From: Nocardioides sp. Root682
Lineage (GTDB): Bacteria; Actinomycetota; Actinomycetes; Propionibacteriales; Nocardioidaceae
DNA: 64,000 nt
Direction of reading: 5' to 3'
Assembly: GCF_001427795.1 (NCBI RefSeq)
Contig: NZ_LMHJ01000004.1
Span: 248,001-312,000, forward strand
Shown: in pieces, positions 25,634 to 35,300 of the stretch
Position numbering within the stretch: the first letter of the stretch is position 1
How the letters are laid out: each line of letters opens with the position of its first letter
Position numbers and translations under genes: made by a program
Notes under the pieces: model-generated
Told to the model about the DNA's origin: nothing
The model's database searches: none
Seen by the model: the letters and a program-made list of their open reading frames with translations, nothing else

Positions 25634-27050
25634 CCCGCCGCTTGACCTTGCCCGCGACCCGGCGGGCGCGCCGCCGCAGTGTTGCTGCTCGTACCTCGTC
25701 CAGCTCGCGTCGCGTCGCGTTCAGCTCGGCCCGGGTGGCTCGGAGCTCGCGCCGGGCTTCGTCGAGCTCGCCGCGGACCCGGTGCTCGTGGGGCTCGCAG
25801 GCGAGGCGCTGGGCGAGGAGCGGCTCGTACGCCGTGATCCGCTCGGTCGCCCGTTCCTCGCGCTGTGCGGGAGTTCGCTCGGTGGCGGCGGTGAGCACGA
25901 GGTCGGCCAGCGAACGCACGTTGGAGTCGGCGAGCCGGGTGAGCTCCCGCGACGCCTCCAGGACCTCGTCACGCTCGCCGATCTCGAGGGCACGACCGAA
26001 GGCGGCGTCGAGGTCGGGGACGTCGATGCCGTAGGGCATCTGCGCGTCCCAGTGGGCGGCGTACCGGGTCGGCTTGGGTCGCGTCACGGTGACGCGAGGG
26101 ATGCCGTACGACGCCGAGATGATGCGCACGTGCAGGGAGCTGCTCAGCACCACACGGGCGCGGCGGATGTGGTCCACCAGGTCCATGGGACGTCGGTCGG
26201 CGATGATCTCGACCTCGCGCGACGGCGCGAACCCGGCGATGTCGGCTGCGAGCTGCTCCATCGCCTCGAAGGAGTCGTGGCCGGTCGCCGTACCGGCAAG
26301 GAGGAGGCGGATCCGCAGGCCGTCGAGGTTCCTGCTCTCCGCGAGGGCCTGCGCGAACCGCTTGCGGCCGACCTGGCGGAGGATCGCGTTGGAGACCTGG
26401 ACGACGACGTTGTCGGCATCCGGGTCGCGGTCGAACGGGTCGATGGCTCCGATCGCGTGGACCACGTCCGGGACGAGCGAGTTGTCGACGCCGACGCTGT
26501 TGAGGAAGTCGTGCGAAGTCGTGTCGCGCACGGAGACGGCATCCGCCCGGCGCAGCCCGTCGAGGATCTCCTCGCGCACGTGGACGGGACGGGACCGTAC
26601 GCCGGTCAGCCCGGCGGAGTTCACGATGGTGGTGGCGCCCGCGTTCAGGGGGAAGGCACCCGGCGTGGGGATGTAGCCGGCCACGATCGGTGCGCCGTTG
26701 ACCGACTCGGCCAGCATCTCGCGCTTCCGGGCGTAGGGAGCGTCGGTGTAGCCGGCGTACACCTCGGGCGGCATCGACATGCGGTACGCCGACTCGACCG
26801 TGGTCCCGCCGATCTCTCCGCCCACGGACCAGACCGCGTCGAACTCCTGCTCACGCAGCAGGTCCCCGAAGGCCACGACCTTGCGGTCGAGCAGGTCCGT
26901 CATGTCGGCCGCGAACGGTGCGGCGGCGACGATCTGGGTGCCGGGCAGGTACTTCTCGGTCACCAGGAGGAACAGCAGGTCGCCGAAGTTGTCCCGCTCG
27001 TAGGCGCCGACGGTCAGGATGCGTGGCCGGTCGGACGGTGCAGCAGACAT
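25617..27050 (-). CDS. Polysaccharide pyruvyl transferase family protein
   Basis: About 477 aa. The N-terminal RILTVGAYERDNFGDLLF carries the DNFGD motif typical of the CsaB/WcaK-like pyruvyl transferase family, and further family-like segments include GYIPTPGAFPLNAGATTIVNSAGL, SVRDTTSHDFL and VVLSSSLHVRIIS, where the Ser-Leu-His position is conserved. These enzymes move a ketal pyruvate from phosphoenolpyruvate to a sugar. The last 55 residues or so form a basic, heptad-patterned coiled coil ending in many arginines, which is unusual for the family. The ATG at 27050 gives a normal N terminus; the frame remains open upstream without coding character. Likely decorates the nearby teichoic-type polymer. 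Confidence 0.83.
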   Translation of the reverse strand: MSAAPSDRPRILTVGAYERDNFGDLLFLLVTEKYLPGTQIVAAAPFAADMTDLLDRKVVAFGDLLREQEFDAVWSVGGEIGGTTVESAYRMSMPPEVYAGYTDAPYARKREMLAESVNGAPIVAGYIPTPGAFPLNAGATTIVNSAGLTGVRSRPVHVREEILDGLRRADAVSVRDTTSHDFLNSVGVDNSLVPDVVHAIGAIDPFDRDPDADNVVVQVSNAILRQVGRKRFAQALAESRNLDGLRIRLLLAGTATGHDSFEAMEQLAADIAGFAPSREVEIIADRRPMDLVDHIRRARVVLSSSLHVRIISASYGIPRVTVTRPKPTRYAAHWDAQMPYGIDVPDLDAAFGRALEIGERDEVLEASRELTRLADSNVRSLADLVLTAATERTPAQREERATERITAYEPLLAQRLACEPHEHRVRGELDEARRELRATRAELNATRRELDEVRAATLRRRARRVAGKVKRRVSRRG

Positions 27051-27132
27051 GCGGGAACGAACCTTTCGGCGAGCGTCGGGGACGGCCGAAATCCTCTCAC
27101 GACCGGCCTGCCGCGCCGCTTTCGCAGGACCG

Positions 27133-29265
27133 TCAGTCCGGCGCCGCCCCGAACAGTCCGCCCGTGGCCTCGGAGATCCGCTCACCCAGCAGGTCGAGGG
27201 TGCTCTCGGCGAAGGAGTCGGACAGGTGGGTGCCGGAGCGGTAGACCAGCACGTTGCCGATCACCGGCGGGCACACGGCCCCGCCCGGGCACACGACGTC
27301 GGTCATGTCGACGATGGCGGCCTCCGGCAACCGCTTCGCAGCCGCCAGCTGCGCCGGCGCGCCCGTCCGCTCGAGGCGCCCGGCGAGCGGATAGCCGCAA
27401 GCAGTCAGCTGGTCACGGTGCTCCTGCACACAGCCGGGCACGTTGCTGCCGGGCCGTCCGGGCGTGTCGAGGATCGAGACCAGTCGGGCCCCGCTGGCGA
27501 GGACGTCTCGCCAGTGCGAGACGAGGCCGTCGACCATTGCCTCGCGCGTCTGGGTCTCCTGGACGTCCTGGCCCGGCCGCAGGGCATCCCTGAAGCGGGT
27601 CACCGTCAGCACGACGTCGACGCGCTCGTCGATGATCCACTGCAGCGCCTCCTGGCTCCAGCGGTCGCAGGTGGGACTGGGCTGTCCGCCGACGTAGGGC
27701 CGGATCACGTTGGCGAACTGGCACCCGTCCTTGCCGATGAAGACCATCCGCCAGCCCGCACGTTCGGCGAGCTCCTTCACGGGCGTGAACCACTGGGCAG
27801 CCTTCGAGTCCCCGACAAGCACGACGGTGTGGTCGCTGTCGACGGCTCCGAACTCACAGGCCGAGAAGCGGTCCTCGAGCGGCTCGGGCATGCACTCGCG
27901 GGTGGTGTAGATGTCCGGGCGGTCCGGCGCCAGCGGCGAGGGACGGATCGCGTCGACGCTGTCCACCGTGGTCCAGTCGACCCCGGCGAAGCGGGGATCC
28001 TGCAGGGCGGCCGCACCGGGCGCCTCTTCCTTCGAGGGGAGCCTGCCGGTGTCGACCAGCGCGAAGGATGCGATCACCGCCACTCCGACGACGGCAGCAG
28101 TTGACGAGGCGGCGGCTCCCATCCACAGCGCCGACCGCGTCGGGGCCAGACGCGGGCTGACGCGCAGCGGATTCTCGACGTAGCGGTAGGACAACCAGGC
28201 GGGAACCGCGGACGCCAGTACGACGAGCAGCGACTGGCGCACCCTGAGGTCACCCCACAAGCCCTCGGCGGCGACGAGGAAGGGCCAGTGCCAGAGATAG
28301 AGGGAGTACGACAGCCCGCCCACCCAGACAACGGGGCCCAGCCCCAGCAGGCGACCCACCCCGGGGCGACGCAGCATGCGGTCTCCGCCCGCGGCGATGG
28401 CCGCCGCCGTACCGAGGACCGGGAGCAGGGTGGCGGTGCCGGGCCAGGTCATCGTGTGGTCGTAGGTCGCGGCGGCCACGGCGATAGCGCCGACCCCGAT
28501 CCAGCCGCCCGCGGCGCGCGCAGCGGCCGGCACTCGCAGCACCAGTGGCCATCCGATCGCCAGCAGCGCGCCGACTCCGAGCTCCCACAGGCGGGTCGTC
28601 GAGACGAAGAACGCCAGGCCGGGCTGCTCCGCGGAGTAGTGGATCGCGAAGCAGAACGAGGCGACGGTCAGGGCGAGGATGGTCGCGAACAACGCCCGCT
28701 TGCGCCGGGCGACGGTCGTGAGTGCGACGACCAGGGCGATCAACAACGGCCAGACGACGTAGAACTGCTCCTCGACCGCGAGCGACCAGAAGTGCTGGAC
28801 CGGCGAGGACCCGACGTCCTCCGCGAGGTAGTCGACCTCGCGGTAGCCGAGTCGCCAGTTCACCACGTACGCCGCGGCGGCGACGATGTCCCCGCCGAAG
28901 TCCTTCCGGCTGGTGACGGGCAGCCACAGCAGGGTGACCAGTCCGCTGAAGAGGAGCACCAGGGTGCTCGCCGGGAGCAGGCGTCGCGCCCGACGCGCCC
29001 AGAAGCTCGCGAGATCGAGTCGTCCGGTGCGGGAGATCTCGCGCACCATCAGCGACGTGATGAGGAAGCCGGAGATCACGAAGAACACGTCCACGCCGAC
29101 GAATCCGCCCGGGACCCAGGCCAGGCCGGCGTGGTAGAGCAGCACTGATCCGACCGCCAGGGCGCGCAACCCCTCGATGTCGGGCCGGATCGTGGTCACC
29201 GAGCCGGTTGTCCGAGGGGGTGCAGAGGCACTGGTGGGGGCCTGGTCCGTCTCTGCTTGTCTCAC
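27133..29265 (-). CDS. Acyltransferase-3 / SGNH-fused membrane O-acyltransferase (OafA-like)
   Basis: A 710-aa O-acetyltransferase. After a polar leader of about 25 residues, the region RPDIEGLRALAVGSVLLYHAG (about 27-47) and GVDVFFVISGFLITSLMV mark the acyltransferase-3 domain with around ten hydrophobic helices up to residue 430. The C-terminal 270 residues form a periplasmic-side SGNH-type domain with the block VVLVGDSKAAQW and a late GTHLSDSF containing the His. Such proteins acetylate peptidoglycan or surface glycans outside the membrane. The GTG at 29265 is the longest start; a GTG 22 codons in would also fit. It is divergent from the GT61 pair. Confidence 0.86.
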   Translation of the reverse strand: MRQAETDQAPTSASAPPRTTGSVTTIRPDIEGLRALAVGSVLLYHAGLAWVPGGFVGVDVFFVISGFLITSLMVREISRTGRLDLASFWARRARRLLPASTLVLLFSGLVTLLWLPVTSRKDFGGDIVAAAAYVVNWRLGYREVDYLAEDVGSSPVQHFWSLAVEEQFYVVWPLLIALVVALTTVARRKRALFATILALTVASFCFAIHYSAEQPGLAFFVSTTRLWELGVGALLAIGWPLVLRVPAAARAAGGWIGVGAIAVAAATYDHTMTWPGTATLLPVLGTAAAIAAGGDRMLRRPGVGRLLGLGPVVWVGGLSYSLYLWHWPFLVAAEGLWGDLRVRQSLLVVLASAVPAWLSYRYVENPLRVSPRLAPTRSALWMGAAASSTAAVVGVAVIASFALVDTGRLPSKEEAPGAAALQDPRFAGVDWTTVDSVDAIRPSPLAPDRPDIYTTRECMPEPLEDRFSACEFGAVDSDHTVVLVGDSKAAQWFTPVKELAERAGWRMVFIGKDGCQFANVIRPYVGGQPSPTCDRWSQEALQWIIDERVDVVLTVTRFRDALRPGQDVQETQTREAMVDGLVSHWRDVLASGARLVSILDTPGRPGSNVPGCVQEHRDQLTACGYPLAGRLERTGAPAQLAAAKRLPEAAIVDMTDVVCPGGAVCPPVIGNVLVYRSGTHLSDSFAESTLDLLGERISEATGGLFGAAPD

Positions 29266-29372
29266 TGGTCCGTCCGAGATTGCCGAGGTTCGTCGCGCCC
29301 GACGGTACAGCCAGGTCGGCTCGATCCGGTGATCCTCATCTAGGCTTCCGCCCAGCAGTCGAGGGGGAGTTC

Positions 29373-31049
29373 ATGGTGTGGAGCAGGGTCCGGGGGTCCG
29401 TCCGCGACCGACGTGATCGGCGCAGGGACGGCAGCCACGTGTCCGACGCCCGCCTGGTCTCGCTGGTGCGCGGCGAGCTCGGTGATCGGCCGTCAGCGAC
29501 CGTCGTCGTGCTCGGCAGCGGTCGACGTGGCCTCGTCGACGCCCTGGTTGCTGCGTCCCCGACGTGGACGGTCGTGGAGGCAGCCACCGACGCCGACGAG
29601 CGACAGGTCCAGCTGACGCTGCTCGACCCGATCGACGCCATCATCGACGTGCCTTCCAAGGAGGGGCGCCTGTTCCGGTTCCGCACGGTCTTCTTCCACG
29701 TCCGCGCTCACGGCCTGTACGTCGTACCGGGCGGCGCCGTCGAGCTGGGCCCCGGACGCGGGAAGCTCGGCGATCACCTCGCGAGTGCCGCCGCGCTCGC
29801 CGAGGAGCCGCTCCGCGGGGGCCGCCTGCGTTCGATCGCGGCCAACGCCCTCCTGGCGGTCCGCATGCACGTGCAGGCCACCGCGGACGGGGAGGACCTC
29901 GTGCTGCGTCACGACCTGCCCGACGTCCTCGCCAAGCTGGACGAACCGCAGACCAGCGCCTGGATCGAGCGGAGTGGCCACGGGCACCGGATCCTCTCGA
30001 CGATTCCCGCCGAGGACCCTCCGAGCGCTGCGGTCATCACCGAGGTGCCGGTCCTCCGAGAGCCGCCGATGGACCGGGCCATCAACCGCGCCGACCTGAC
30101 GTTGCGTGACTACCGCGACGTGGTCGTGGACGTCGAACAGCTGGTGATCGCCGAGCGGGTCCTCCCGGCGGAGACGTACCGGCACCACCAGAACGCCCGG
30201 CTCGTGAACCGCGGAGTCGTGGACGTCGGGCCGAGGCTGGGTGTGCCGCAGCGACCTGTCCGTGACGACCTGCCCCGGCTCGAGGGGACCTTCGTCCACC
30301 TCGACAACGAGGTCCGCGGTCACTTCGGGCACCTGATGACCGAGACCCTGTCGAGGGTCTGGACCTGGCAGGCCGCGCTCGCGATCGACCCCGGCGTGCG
30401 GGCTCTGATGAGCCGGGCGCGTGGCCGTCCGGAGATCGCGGACTGGGAGTACCACTTCTACGAGACGTGCGGCATCCCCCGTGACCGCATCGTGAAGATC
30501 GACAGTGCTGTCCGGGTCGAACGACTGCTCTCGGGCACGCCGATGCTCAGCAACCCCGAGTACGTCCATCCCCGGATCGCGCAGACCTGGGACGAGGTCG
30601 GGGACCGCCTCGCGGCCGAGGCCGGTCGGACCGAGTGGCCACGGCGCATCTTCATTGCCAGACGGATCGCCAAACGGGCCTGCGACAACGCGGACGTGGT
30701 GGAGCGGATGTTCGCGGACCGCGGCTTCGAGATCGTCTACCCCGAGGACCTCTCGCTGGGTGACCAGGTCGCCATGTTCCGTTCGGCCGAGGTGGTGGCG
30801 GGCTTCGCCGGCAGCGGCATGTTCCAGATTGCCTTCGTCCCGCACCCGATCCACGTGATCCAGGTCGGGTCGAGCAGCTACACGCCGCGCAACGAGGTGT
30901 TGATGGCCGCCGTACGCGGTCACCGGATCGACAGCGTGGTGTGCGCCACGGTCGCCAGCAACCGGGTCCAGGCAGGCTTCACCTTCGACGTCGACGCCGA
31001 GGGGCCCGCCTTGCTGAAGGTGCTCGACGGGCTGCCACCGCTCAGCTGA
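29373..31049 (+). CDS. GT61-family glycosyltransferase
   Basis: A 558-aa protein of the DUF563/GT61 group (capsular polysaccharide glycosyltransferases). The catalytic half contains HLDNEVRGHFGHLMTETLSRVW, with its conserved His and Glu, the central region HFYETCGIPRDRIVKI, and FADRGFEIVYPEDLSLGDQVAMFRSAEVVAGFAGSGMFQIAF near the C terminus. The first 150 residues (VVVLGSGRRGLVDALVAASP) look like a degenerate Rossmann or methyltransferase-like domain. GGGGGAG precedes the ATG at 29373. It is followed after 12 bp by a clear paralogue. Substrate unknown. Confidence 0.82.
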   Translation: MVWSRVRGSVRDRRDRRRDGSHVSDARLVSLVRGELGDRPSATVVVLGSGRRGLVDALVAASPTWTVVEAATDADERQVQLTLLDPIDAIIDVPSKEGRLFRFRTVFFHVRAHGLYVVPGGAVELGPGRGKLGDHLASAAALAEEPLRGGRLRSIAANALLAVRMHVQATADGEDLVLRHDLPDVLAKLDEPQTSAWIERSGHGHRILSTIPAEDPPSAAVITEVPVLREPPMDRAINRADLTLRDYRDVVVDVEQLVIAERVLPAETYRHHQNARLVNRGVVDVGPRLGVPQRPVRDDLPRLEGTFVHLDNEVRGHFGHLMTETLSRVWTWQAALAIDPGVRALMSRARGRPEIADWEYHFYETCGIPRDRIVKIDSAVRVERLLSGTPMLSNPEYVHPRIAQTWDEVGDRLAAEAGRTEWPRRIFIARRIAKRACDNADVVERMFADRGFEIVYPEDLSLGDQVAMFRSAEVVAGFAGSGMFQIAFVPHPIHVIQVGSSSYTPRNEVLMAAVRGHRIDSVVCATVASNRVQAGFTFDVDAEGPALLKVLDGLPPLS

Positions 31050-31061
31050 CCGGACGCTACG

Positions 31062-32804
31062 GTGTCGGTCGTGACTGTGGAACGACCTCCTGTCCGGACG
31101 CGGCTGCGAAGCTCGGCGGGCCGCGCTCGCCGTGGTCTGGGGAAGGTACGCCGGCGCCTCAGCCGCGCGCGGCGCCCAGCCGAGAGCGGGCGCTCGGTGT
31201 TCGAGCGGGTCGTCGCCGAGGCCGGGCGTGGCCGACTGGCGCTGGTCACGGACGAGCCCGGCCGTCTGGCTGAGGCGTTCCCGACGCCGCCGCTCGTGTT
31301 CGACGCCGGCCGTGAGCGGTGGGACCTGCATGCCGCCCTGGCGGTGGCCGGGCGGTTCGACGTGGTCGTCCTGGACGTCGCGAATCCCACGGCCCGCGTC
31401 CGGATGATCCCCGACCTCCTCTTCCATGCACGGGCCGGTGGCCGCCTCGTGGTGCCTGACGCGGCCCGTCGCCCCGAGGCCGCGGCGGGCGCGCCTGCGC
31501 CGGCCGTGGACGCCACGTCCAGCCCCTTCCTCTTCGTCGCGGCGGTGACCGACCCGGGGTCAGGGATCGCTCCCCGGCCGTTCGGCCTGCGGCCGGTCGA
31601 CATCACGTCCCTGCGCTCGGCCATGGCGTCCGTCGAGTTCGTCGACGGACACCTCGTGATCACCAACGGCCATGACGTGCACGCGAAGCTCAACGAGCAG
31701 GCCGCCAACACCGTGATCGCGGCCACCGGTCGCGGGCGCGTCCTCGACAGCCGGCCCGGCGTCACGTGGCGTCCGACAGCAGAGCTCCGGGAGAGCGAGT
31801 CCGACCTCGGAGGCTTCTGGCAGCGGGAGTACGCCGCCCCGGACCTCTACCTGCGCGAGTACGACGACGTGCTGTGCCTCCCGGGCCAGGTGGCGGTGAT
31901 CGATCACTTCCTGCTCCCGGACACCTACCGCCACATCGGGCGCCCGCGCCTGGGCAACCAGTACGCCCCGGAGCGGGCGCCGTTGTTCGCCGTACCCAAG
32001 GACAAGCGCCCGGCGCGCAAGGTCCTCAACGGCCCTCACTTCTTCTGGGACTCCGAGTTCCGAGGCCACTTCGGCCATGCGGTGACCGAGCAGCTCTCCC
32101 GGATGTGGGCCTTCCAGCGGGCCCGGGAGATCCATCCCGGCCTGAAGGTCGTGATGGCCAAGAACAAGCACCGTGAGCTGGCGGACTTCGAGGTCGACCT
32201 CCTCGGCAGGTTCGGTGTCGCCCGCGAGGACCTGGTGTTCGAGTACGAGCCGGTGCGGGTCGAGAAGCTGATCGCGGCAACGCCGATGTTCTCGCAGCCC
32301 AACTACATCCATCCGGGCATCACGGAGGTCTGGGACCACCTCGGGGCCTCGCTCGCCGCCGACGCTCCTGACCGCGCCTATCCCGAACGCTTCTTCGTCT
32401 CCCGGCGTCACGGCAAGCGGAGCTGCCGCAACGGCGCCGAGGTGGAGGCACTCTTCGCCGCGCAGGGTTTCGAGATCGTGTACCCCGAGGACTACAGCCT
32501 GGCCGAGCAGGCGCGGCTGTTCCGTGAGGCGAAGGTGATCGGCGGGTACGCCGGCAGCGGGCTCTTCAACGCGATGCTGGCTCTCGAGCCGAAGCACCTG
32601 ATCATGGTCTCCTCGGAGTCCTACACCGCCGAGAACGAATGGATGATCGCGGCGGCCCGCAACCACCGGATCGACGTCGCCTGGTGCGTCGCCGAGATCC
32701 CCGCTCCGCGTGGTGCGTACGTCGTCAAGGCGTTCCACTCGCCGTACACCTTCGACCACGAGCGTGAGGGCCGGTTCCTCGCGCAGGTGTTCGCCGAGCT
32801 CTGA
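31062..32804 (+). CDS. GT61-family glycosyltransferase (paralogue)
   Basis: A 580-aa sister of the gene just upstream. It shares HFFWDSEFRGHFGHAVTEQLSRMW, a central DLLGRFGVAREDLVFEY and FAAQGFEIVYPEDYSLAEQARLFREAKVIGGYAGSGLFNAML with the previous protein at matching spacing, so the pair arose by tandem duplication. The N-terminal 170 residues are again a poorly conserved Rossmann-like region after a very basic leader. The GTG at 31062 is used; a GTG three codons later is possible. A strong hairpin directly follows the stop. Probably forms one transcription unit with its paralogue. Confidence 0.82.
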   Translation: MSVVTVERPPVRTRLRSSAGRARRGLGKVRRRLSRARRPAESGRSVFERVVAEAGRGRLALVTDEPGRLAEAFPTPPLVFDAGRERWDLHAALAVAGRFDVVVLDVANPTARVRMIPDLLFHARAGGRLVVPDAARRPEAAAGAPAPAVDATSSPFLFVAAVTDPGSGIAPRPFGLRPVDITSLRSAMASVEFVDGHLVITNGHDVHAKLNEQAANTVIAATGRGRVLDSRPGVTWRPTAELRESESDLGGFWQREYAAPDLYLREYDDVLCLPGQVAVIDHFLLPDTYRHIGRPRLGNQYAPERAPLFAVPKDKRPARKVLNGPHFFWDSEFRGHFGHAVTEQLSRMWAFQRAREIHPGLKVVMAKNKHRELADFEVDLLGRFGVAREDLVFEYEPVRVEKLIAATPMFSQPNYIHPGITEVWDHLGASLAADAPDRAYPERFFVSRRHGKRSCRNGAEVEALFAAQGFEIVYPEDYSLAEQARLFREAKVIGGYAGSGLFNAMLALEPKHLIMVSSESYTAENEWMIAAARNHRIDVAWCVAEIPAPRGAYVVKAFHSPYTFDHEREGRFLAQVFAEL

Positions 32805-32805
32805 G

Positions 32806-32826
32806 CACCCCGGGTCGCCCGGGGTG
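32806..32826 (+). terminator. GC-rich hairpin terminator
   Basis: A perfect 9-bp stem (CACCCCGGG / CCCGGGGTG) with a TCG loop begins two bases after the GT61 stop. There is no T-run, which is common for actinobacterial terminators. It would close the GT61 operon before the pantothenate genes. Confidence 0.7.
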
Positions 32827-32993
32827 TGACTCGTCCCACGGCCCGGACCTGTTCTCAGTGCCGTCGCGTGCGCGTACCGTTGTCTCGTCCCGGAACCCCG
32901 GGAAGCAGATACGTGAGCACAACGTCCGGTACCCACCCCGGCTCCGCCCGAGAGGGAGGAGTGGTCGGAGGGACGGGAACGAAAGGTTCTCAG

Positions 32994-33935
32994 ATGTCCC
33001 ACAAGTTCCGCGTGGGTGTGATCGGCGCTGGCCGCGTCGGTGCCGTCCTCGCTGCGGGTCTGCACGCCGCCGGTCACCACGTCGTGTCCGCTGCCGGCGA
33101 GTCCGACGCTTCGCGTCGCCGCGCTGCCGAGCTGCTGCCCGGCGTACCGCTGCACAAGCCGAGCGACGTCGCGCGCGACGCCGACCTGCTGCTGCTGACC
33201 GTGCCCGACGACATGCTCCCCAACGTGGTGCAGGTCCTCGCCGCGAGCGGCGCCCTCCGAGCGGGGCAGTACGTCGCCCACACCTCCGGTCGCCACGGTC
33301 TCGCCGTGCTCGCGCCGGCCGCCGAGATCGGCGCGCACGTGATCGCCCTGCACCCCGCCATGACCTTCACCGGCACCGTCGTCGACCTCGAGCGCCTGCA
33401 CGGCTGCGTCTTCGGCCTGACCGCCGGTCCCGAGGAGCGTCAGGTCGCCGAGTCCCTCGTCGCCGACCTCGGTGGACGCCCGACCTGGGTGCCCGAGGAG
33501 ATGCGCACGCTGTACCACGCGGGTCTCGCCCACGGCGCCAACCACCTCGTCACCCTGGTGAGCGAGGCGATGGGCATGCTCGCCGCTGCCGGTGTGGACG
33601 ACCCGTCCGGCACGCTGCGCCCGCTGCTCGACGCCGCCCTCGACAACGCGCTCGCCCACGGCGACGCCGCCCTGACCGGCCCGATCGTGCGCGGCGACGT
33701 GCAGACCGTTGCGGCCCACCTGGCCGACATCTCGCGCAACGCGCCCGACACCCTGCCGTCGTACGTCGCGATGGCCTGGGCCACGCTCGACCGGGCCGTC
33801 ACCGATGGCCGGCTGATCCCGATCCAGGCACTGAAGATCGCGGACGTGCTGGGCGCCTACGGCAACCGGCCGGCCGGGTACACCGCTTCCTTCCTCGGCG
33901 GCGCACGACGAGCCAACGAGGCCGACCAGGCATGA
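32994..33935 (+). CDS. Rossmann-like / DUF2520 dehydrogenase
   Basis: A 313-aa protein with an N-terminal NAD(P)-binding fold (VGVIGAGRVGAVLAAGLHAAG, about residues 6-26, then LLLLTVPDDMLPNVV) and a C-terminal helical DUF2520 domain (LYHAGLAHGANHLVTLVSEAM). It resembles pyrroline-5-carboxylate and ketopantoate reductases in architecture, but no substrate is established. The ATG at 32994 has GAAAGG seven bases upstream. Its stop overlaps the panC start as ATGA, and the same pairing occurs in M. tuberculosis (Rv3603c-panC), which has led to the idea of a role in pantoate supply; that remains inference. Confidence 0.86.
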   Translation: MSHKFRVGVIGAGRVGAVLAAGLHAAGHHVVSAAGESDASRRRAAELLPGVPLHKPSDVARDADLLLLTVPDDMLPNVVQVLAASGALRAGQYVAHTSGRHGLAVLAPAAEIGAHVIALHPAMTFTGTVVDLERLHGCVFGLTAGPEERQVAESLVADLGGRPTWVPEEMRTLYHAGLAHGANHLVTLVSEAMGMLAAAGVDDPSGTLRPLLDAALDNALAHGDAALTGPIVRGDVQTVAAHLADISRNAPDTLPSYVAMAWATLDRAVTDGRLIPIQALKIADVLGAYGNRPAGYTASFLGGARRANEADQA

Positions 33936-34816
33936 CCGCAACCGTCATGCCGGCTGTCGCGCGCAGCCGGGCAGACCTCGCCGGCCTGCTCTCGTCGGGC
34001 CGGACTCCGGTCGTGCTGGTGCCGACCATGGGCGCCCTGCACGAGGGACACGCGACCCTGATGCGCGCCGCTCGTGAGCGCGCCGGCGTCGACGGCGTCG
34101 TCGTGGTCTCGATCTTCGTCAACCCCTTGCAGTTCGGCGCGGGCGAGGACCTCGACCGCTACCCGCGCACGTTCGACACCGACCTCGAGATGGCGGCCAC
34201 CGAGGGCGTCGACGTCGTCTTCGCGCCGGTCGTCGCCGAGCTGTACCCCGACGGCGTGCCGCACGAGGGCGAGCCGTCCCAGGCCGTCACCGTTCAGCCC
34301 GGCCCGCTCGGCGACGTCCTCGACGGCGCCAGCCGGCCCGGCCACTTCCGGGGTGTGCTCACCGTGGTCGCCAAGCTGTTCGGGCTGGTCCGTCCCGACC
34401 TCGCTGTCTTCGGCGAGAAGGACTACCAGCAGCTGACCCTGATCCGGCGGATGGTCTCCGACCTCTGCCTGGGCATCGAGATCGTCGGTGCCCCCACTGA
34501 TCGCGAGGCCGACGGGCTGGCCCGGTCCAGCCGCAACCGTTACCTCGACGAGGAGCAGCGCCAGCAAGCTGCCACGTTGAGCCGTGCGCTGCGCGCGGCC
34601 CAGGGTCGGGCGTCGTACGGCGTCGCGGCGGCCCGCTGGGCAGCCATGAGCGTCATCAAGGAGGAGCCGGGCGTCGAGCTCGACTACCTCGCGCTCACCG
34701 ATCCGGGTCTGGGCGAGCTGCCCGACTTCCCGGAAGCCGGCACCGAGGGCCGGATCCTCGTGGCAGCCAGGGTCGGCACGACCCGGCTCATCGACAACAT
34801 GACCCTGCAGTTCTAG
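33932..34816 (+). CDS. panC: Pantothenate synthetase
   Basis: Ligates D-pantoate and beta-alanine using ATP, through a pantoyl-adenylate. The PTMGALHEGH motif at residues 31-40 includes the two catalytic histidines. FVNPLQF, the GEKDYQQL nucleotide loop and a SRNRYL segment with the KMSK-like role are all present. The 294-aa length is normal. The start overlaps the preceding stop, and panD follows after 36 bp, so pantoate activation and beta-alanine supply are co-transcribed. Confidence 0.95.
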   Translation: MTATVMPAVARSRADLAGLLSSGRTPVVLVPTMGALHEGHATLMRAARERAGVDGVVVVSIFVNPLQFGAGEDLDRYPRTFDTDLEMAATEGVDVVFAPVVAELYPDGVPHEGEPSQAVTVQPGPLGDVLDGASRPGHFRGVLTVVAKLFGLVRPDLAVFGEKDYQQLTLIRRMVSDLCLGIEIVGAPTDREADGLARSSRNRYLDEEQRQQAATLSRALRAAQGRASYGVAAARWAAMSVIKEEPGVELDYLALTDPGLGELPDFPEAGTEGRILVAARVGTTRLIDNMTLQF

Positions 34817-34852
34817 CCAGCCAGTCTCCAAGCCGATTCCAGGGGGAATCCC

Positions 34853-35272
34853 ATGCTGCGCACCATGATGAAGAGCAAGATCCACCGCGCGACCGTCACC
34901 CAGGCCGACCTGCACTACGTCGGCTCCGTCACCGTCGACGAGGACCTGCTCGACGCGGCTGACCTGCTGGCCGGCGAGCTCGTGCACATCGTCGACATCG
35001 ACAACGGTGCTCGCCTCGAGACCTACACGATCGCCGGCGAGCGGGGCTCGGGGATCATCGGCATCAACGGCGCCGCCGCCCGCCTCGTGCACCCCGGAGA
35101 CCTGGTCATCCTCATCGGTTACGGCCAGATGACGACCGAGGAGGCCAAGGAGTTCAAGCCGAGCGTCGTCTTCGTCGACGCCGACAACAAGATCATGGCC
35201 ACCGGCTTCGACCCGGCAGAGACCTTCGGCGACCCGAGCCTCGAGCGCGGCGACGTCACCGCGGCGCGCTGA
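34853..35272 (+). CDS. panD: Aspartate 1-decarboxylase proenzyme
   Basis: Makes beta-alanine for PanC. The self-cleavage site Gly24-Ser25 is visible in LHYVGSVT and gives the pyruvoyl group on the alpha chain. K9, Y22 and the NGAAARL segment near residue 70 are also conserved. The product is 139 aa, normal for actinobacteria. A GGGGGAA sequence lies a few bases before the ATG. It sits in the panC-panD-nadB-nadC-coaX order, where aspartate is used for both beta-alanine and quinolinate. Confidence 0.95.
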   Translation: MLRTMMKSKIHRATVTQADLHYVGSVTVDEDLLDAADLLAGELVHIVDIDNGARLETYTIAGERGSGIIGINGAAARLVHPGDLVILIGYGQMTTEEAKEFKPSVVFVDADNKIMATGFDPAETFGDPSLERGDVTAAR

Positions 35273-35300
35273 CGCGGCTGCGGATCAGTAGCCTGCTGGG

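Noticed and set aside
31560..33941. A 793-codon minus-strand frame
   Set aside because: Shadow of the GT61 and DUF2520 genes.
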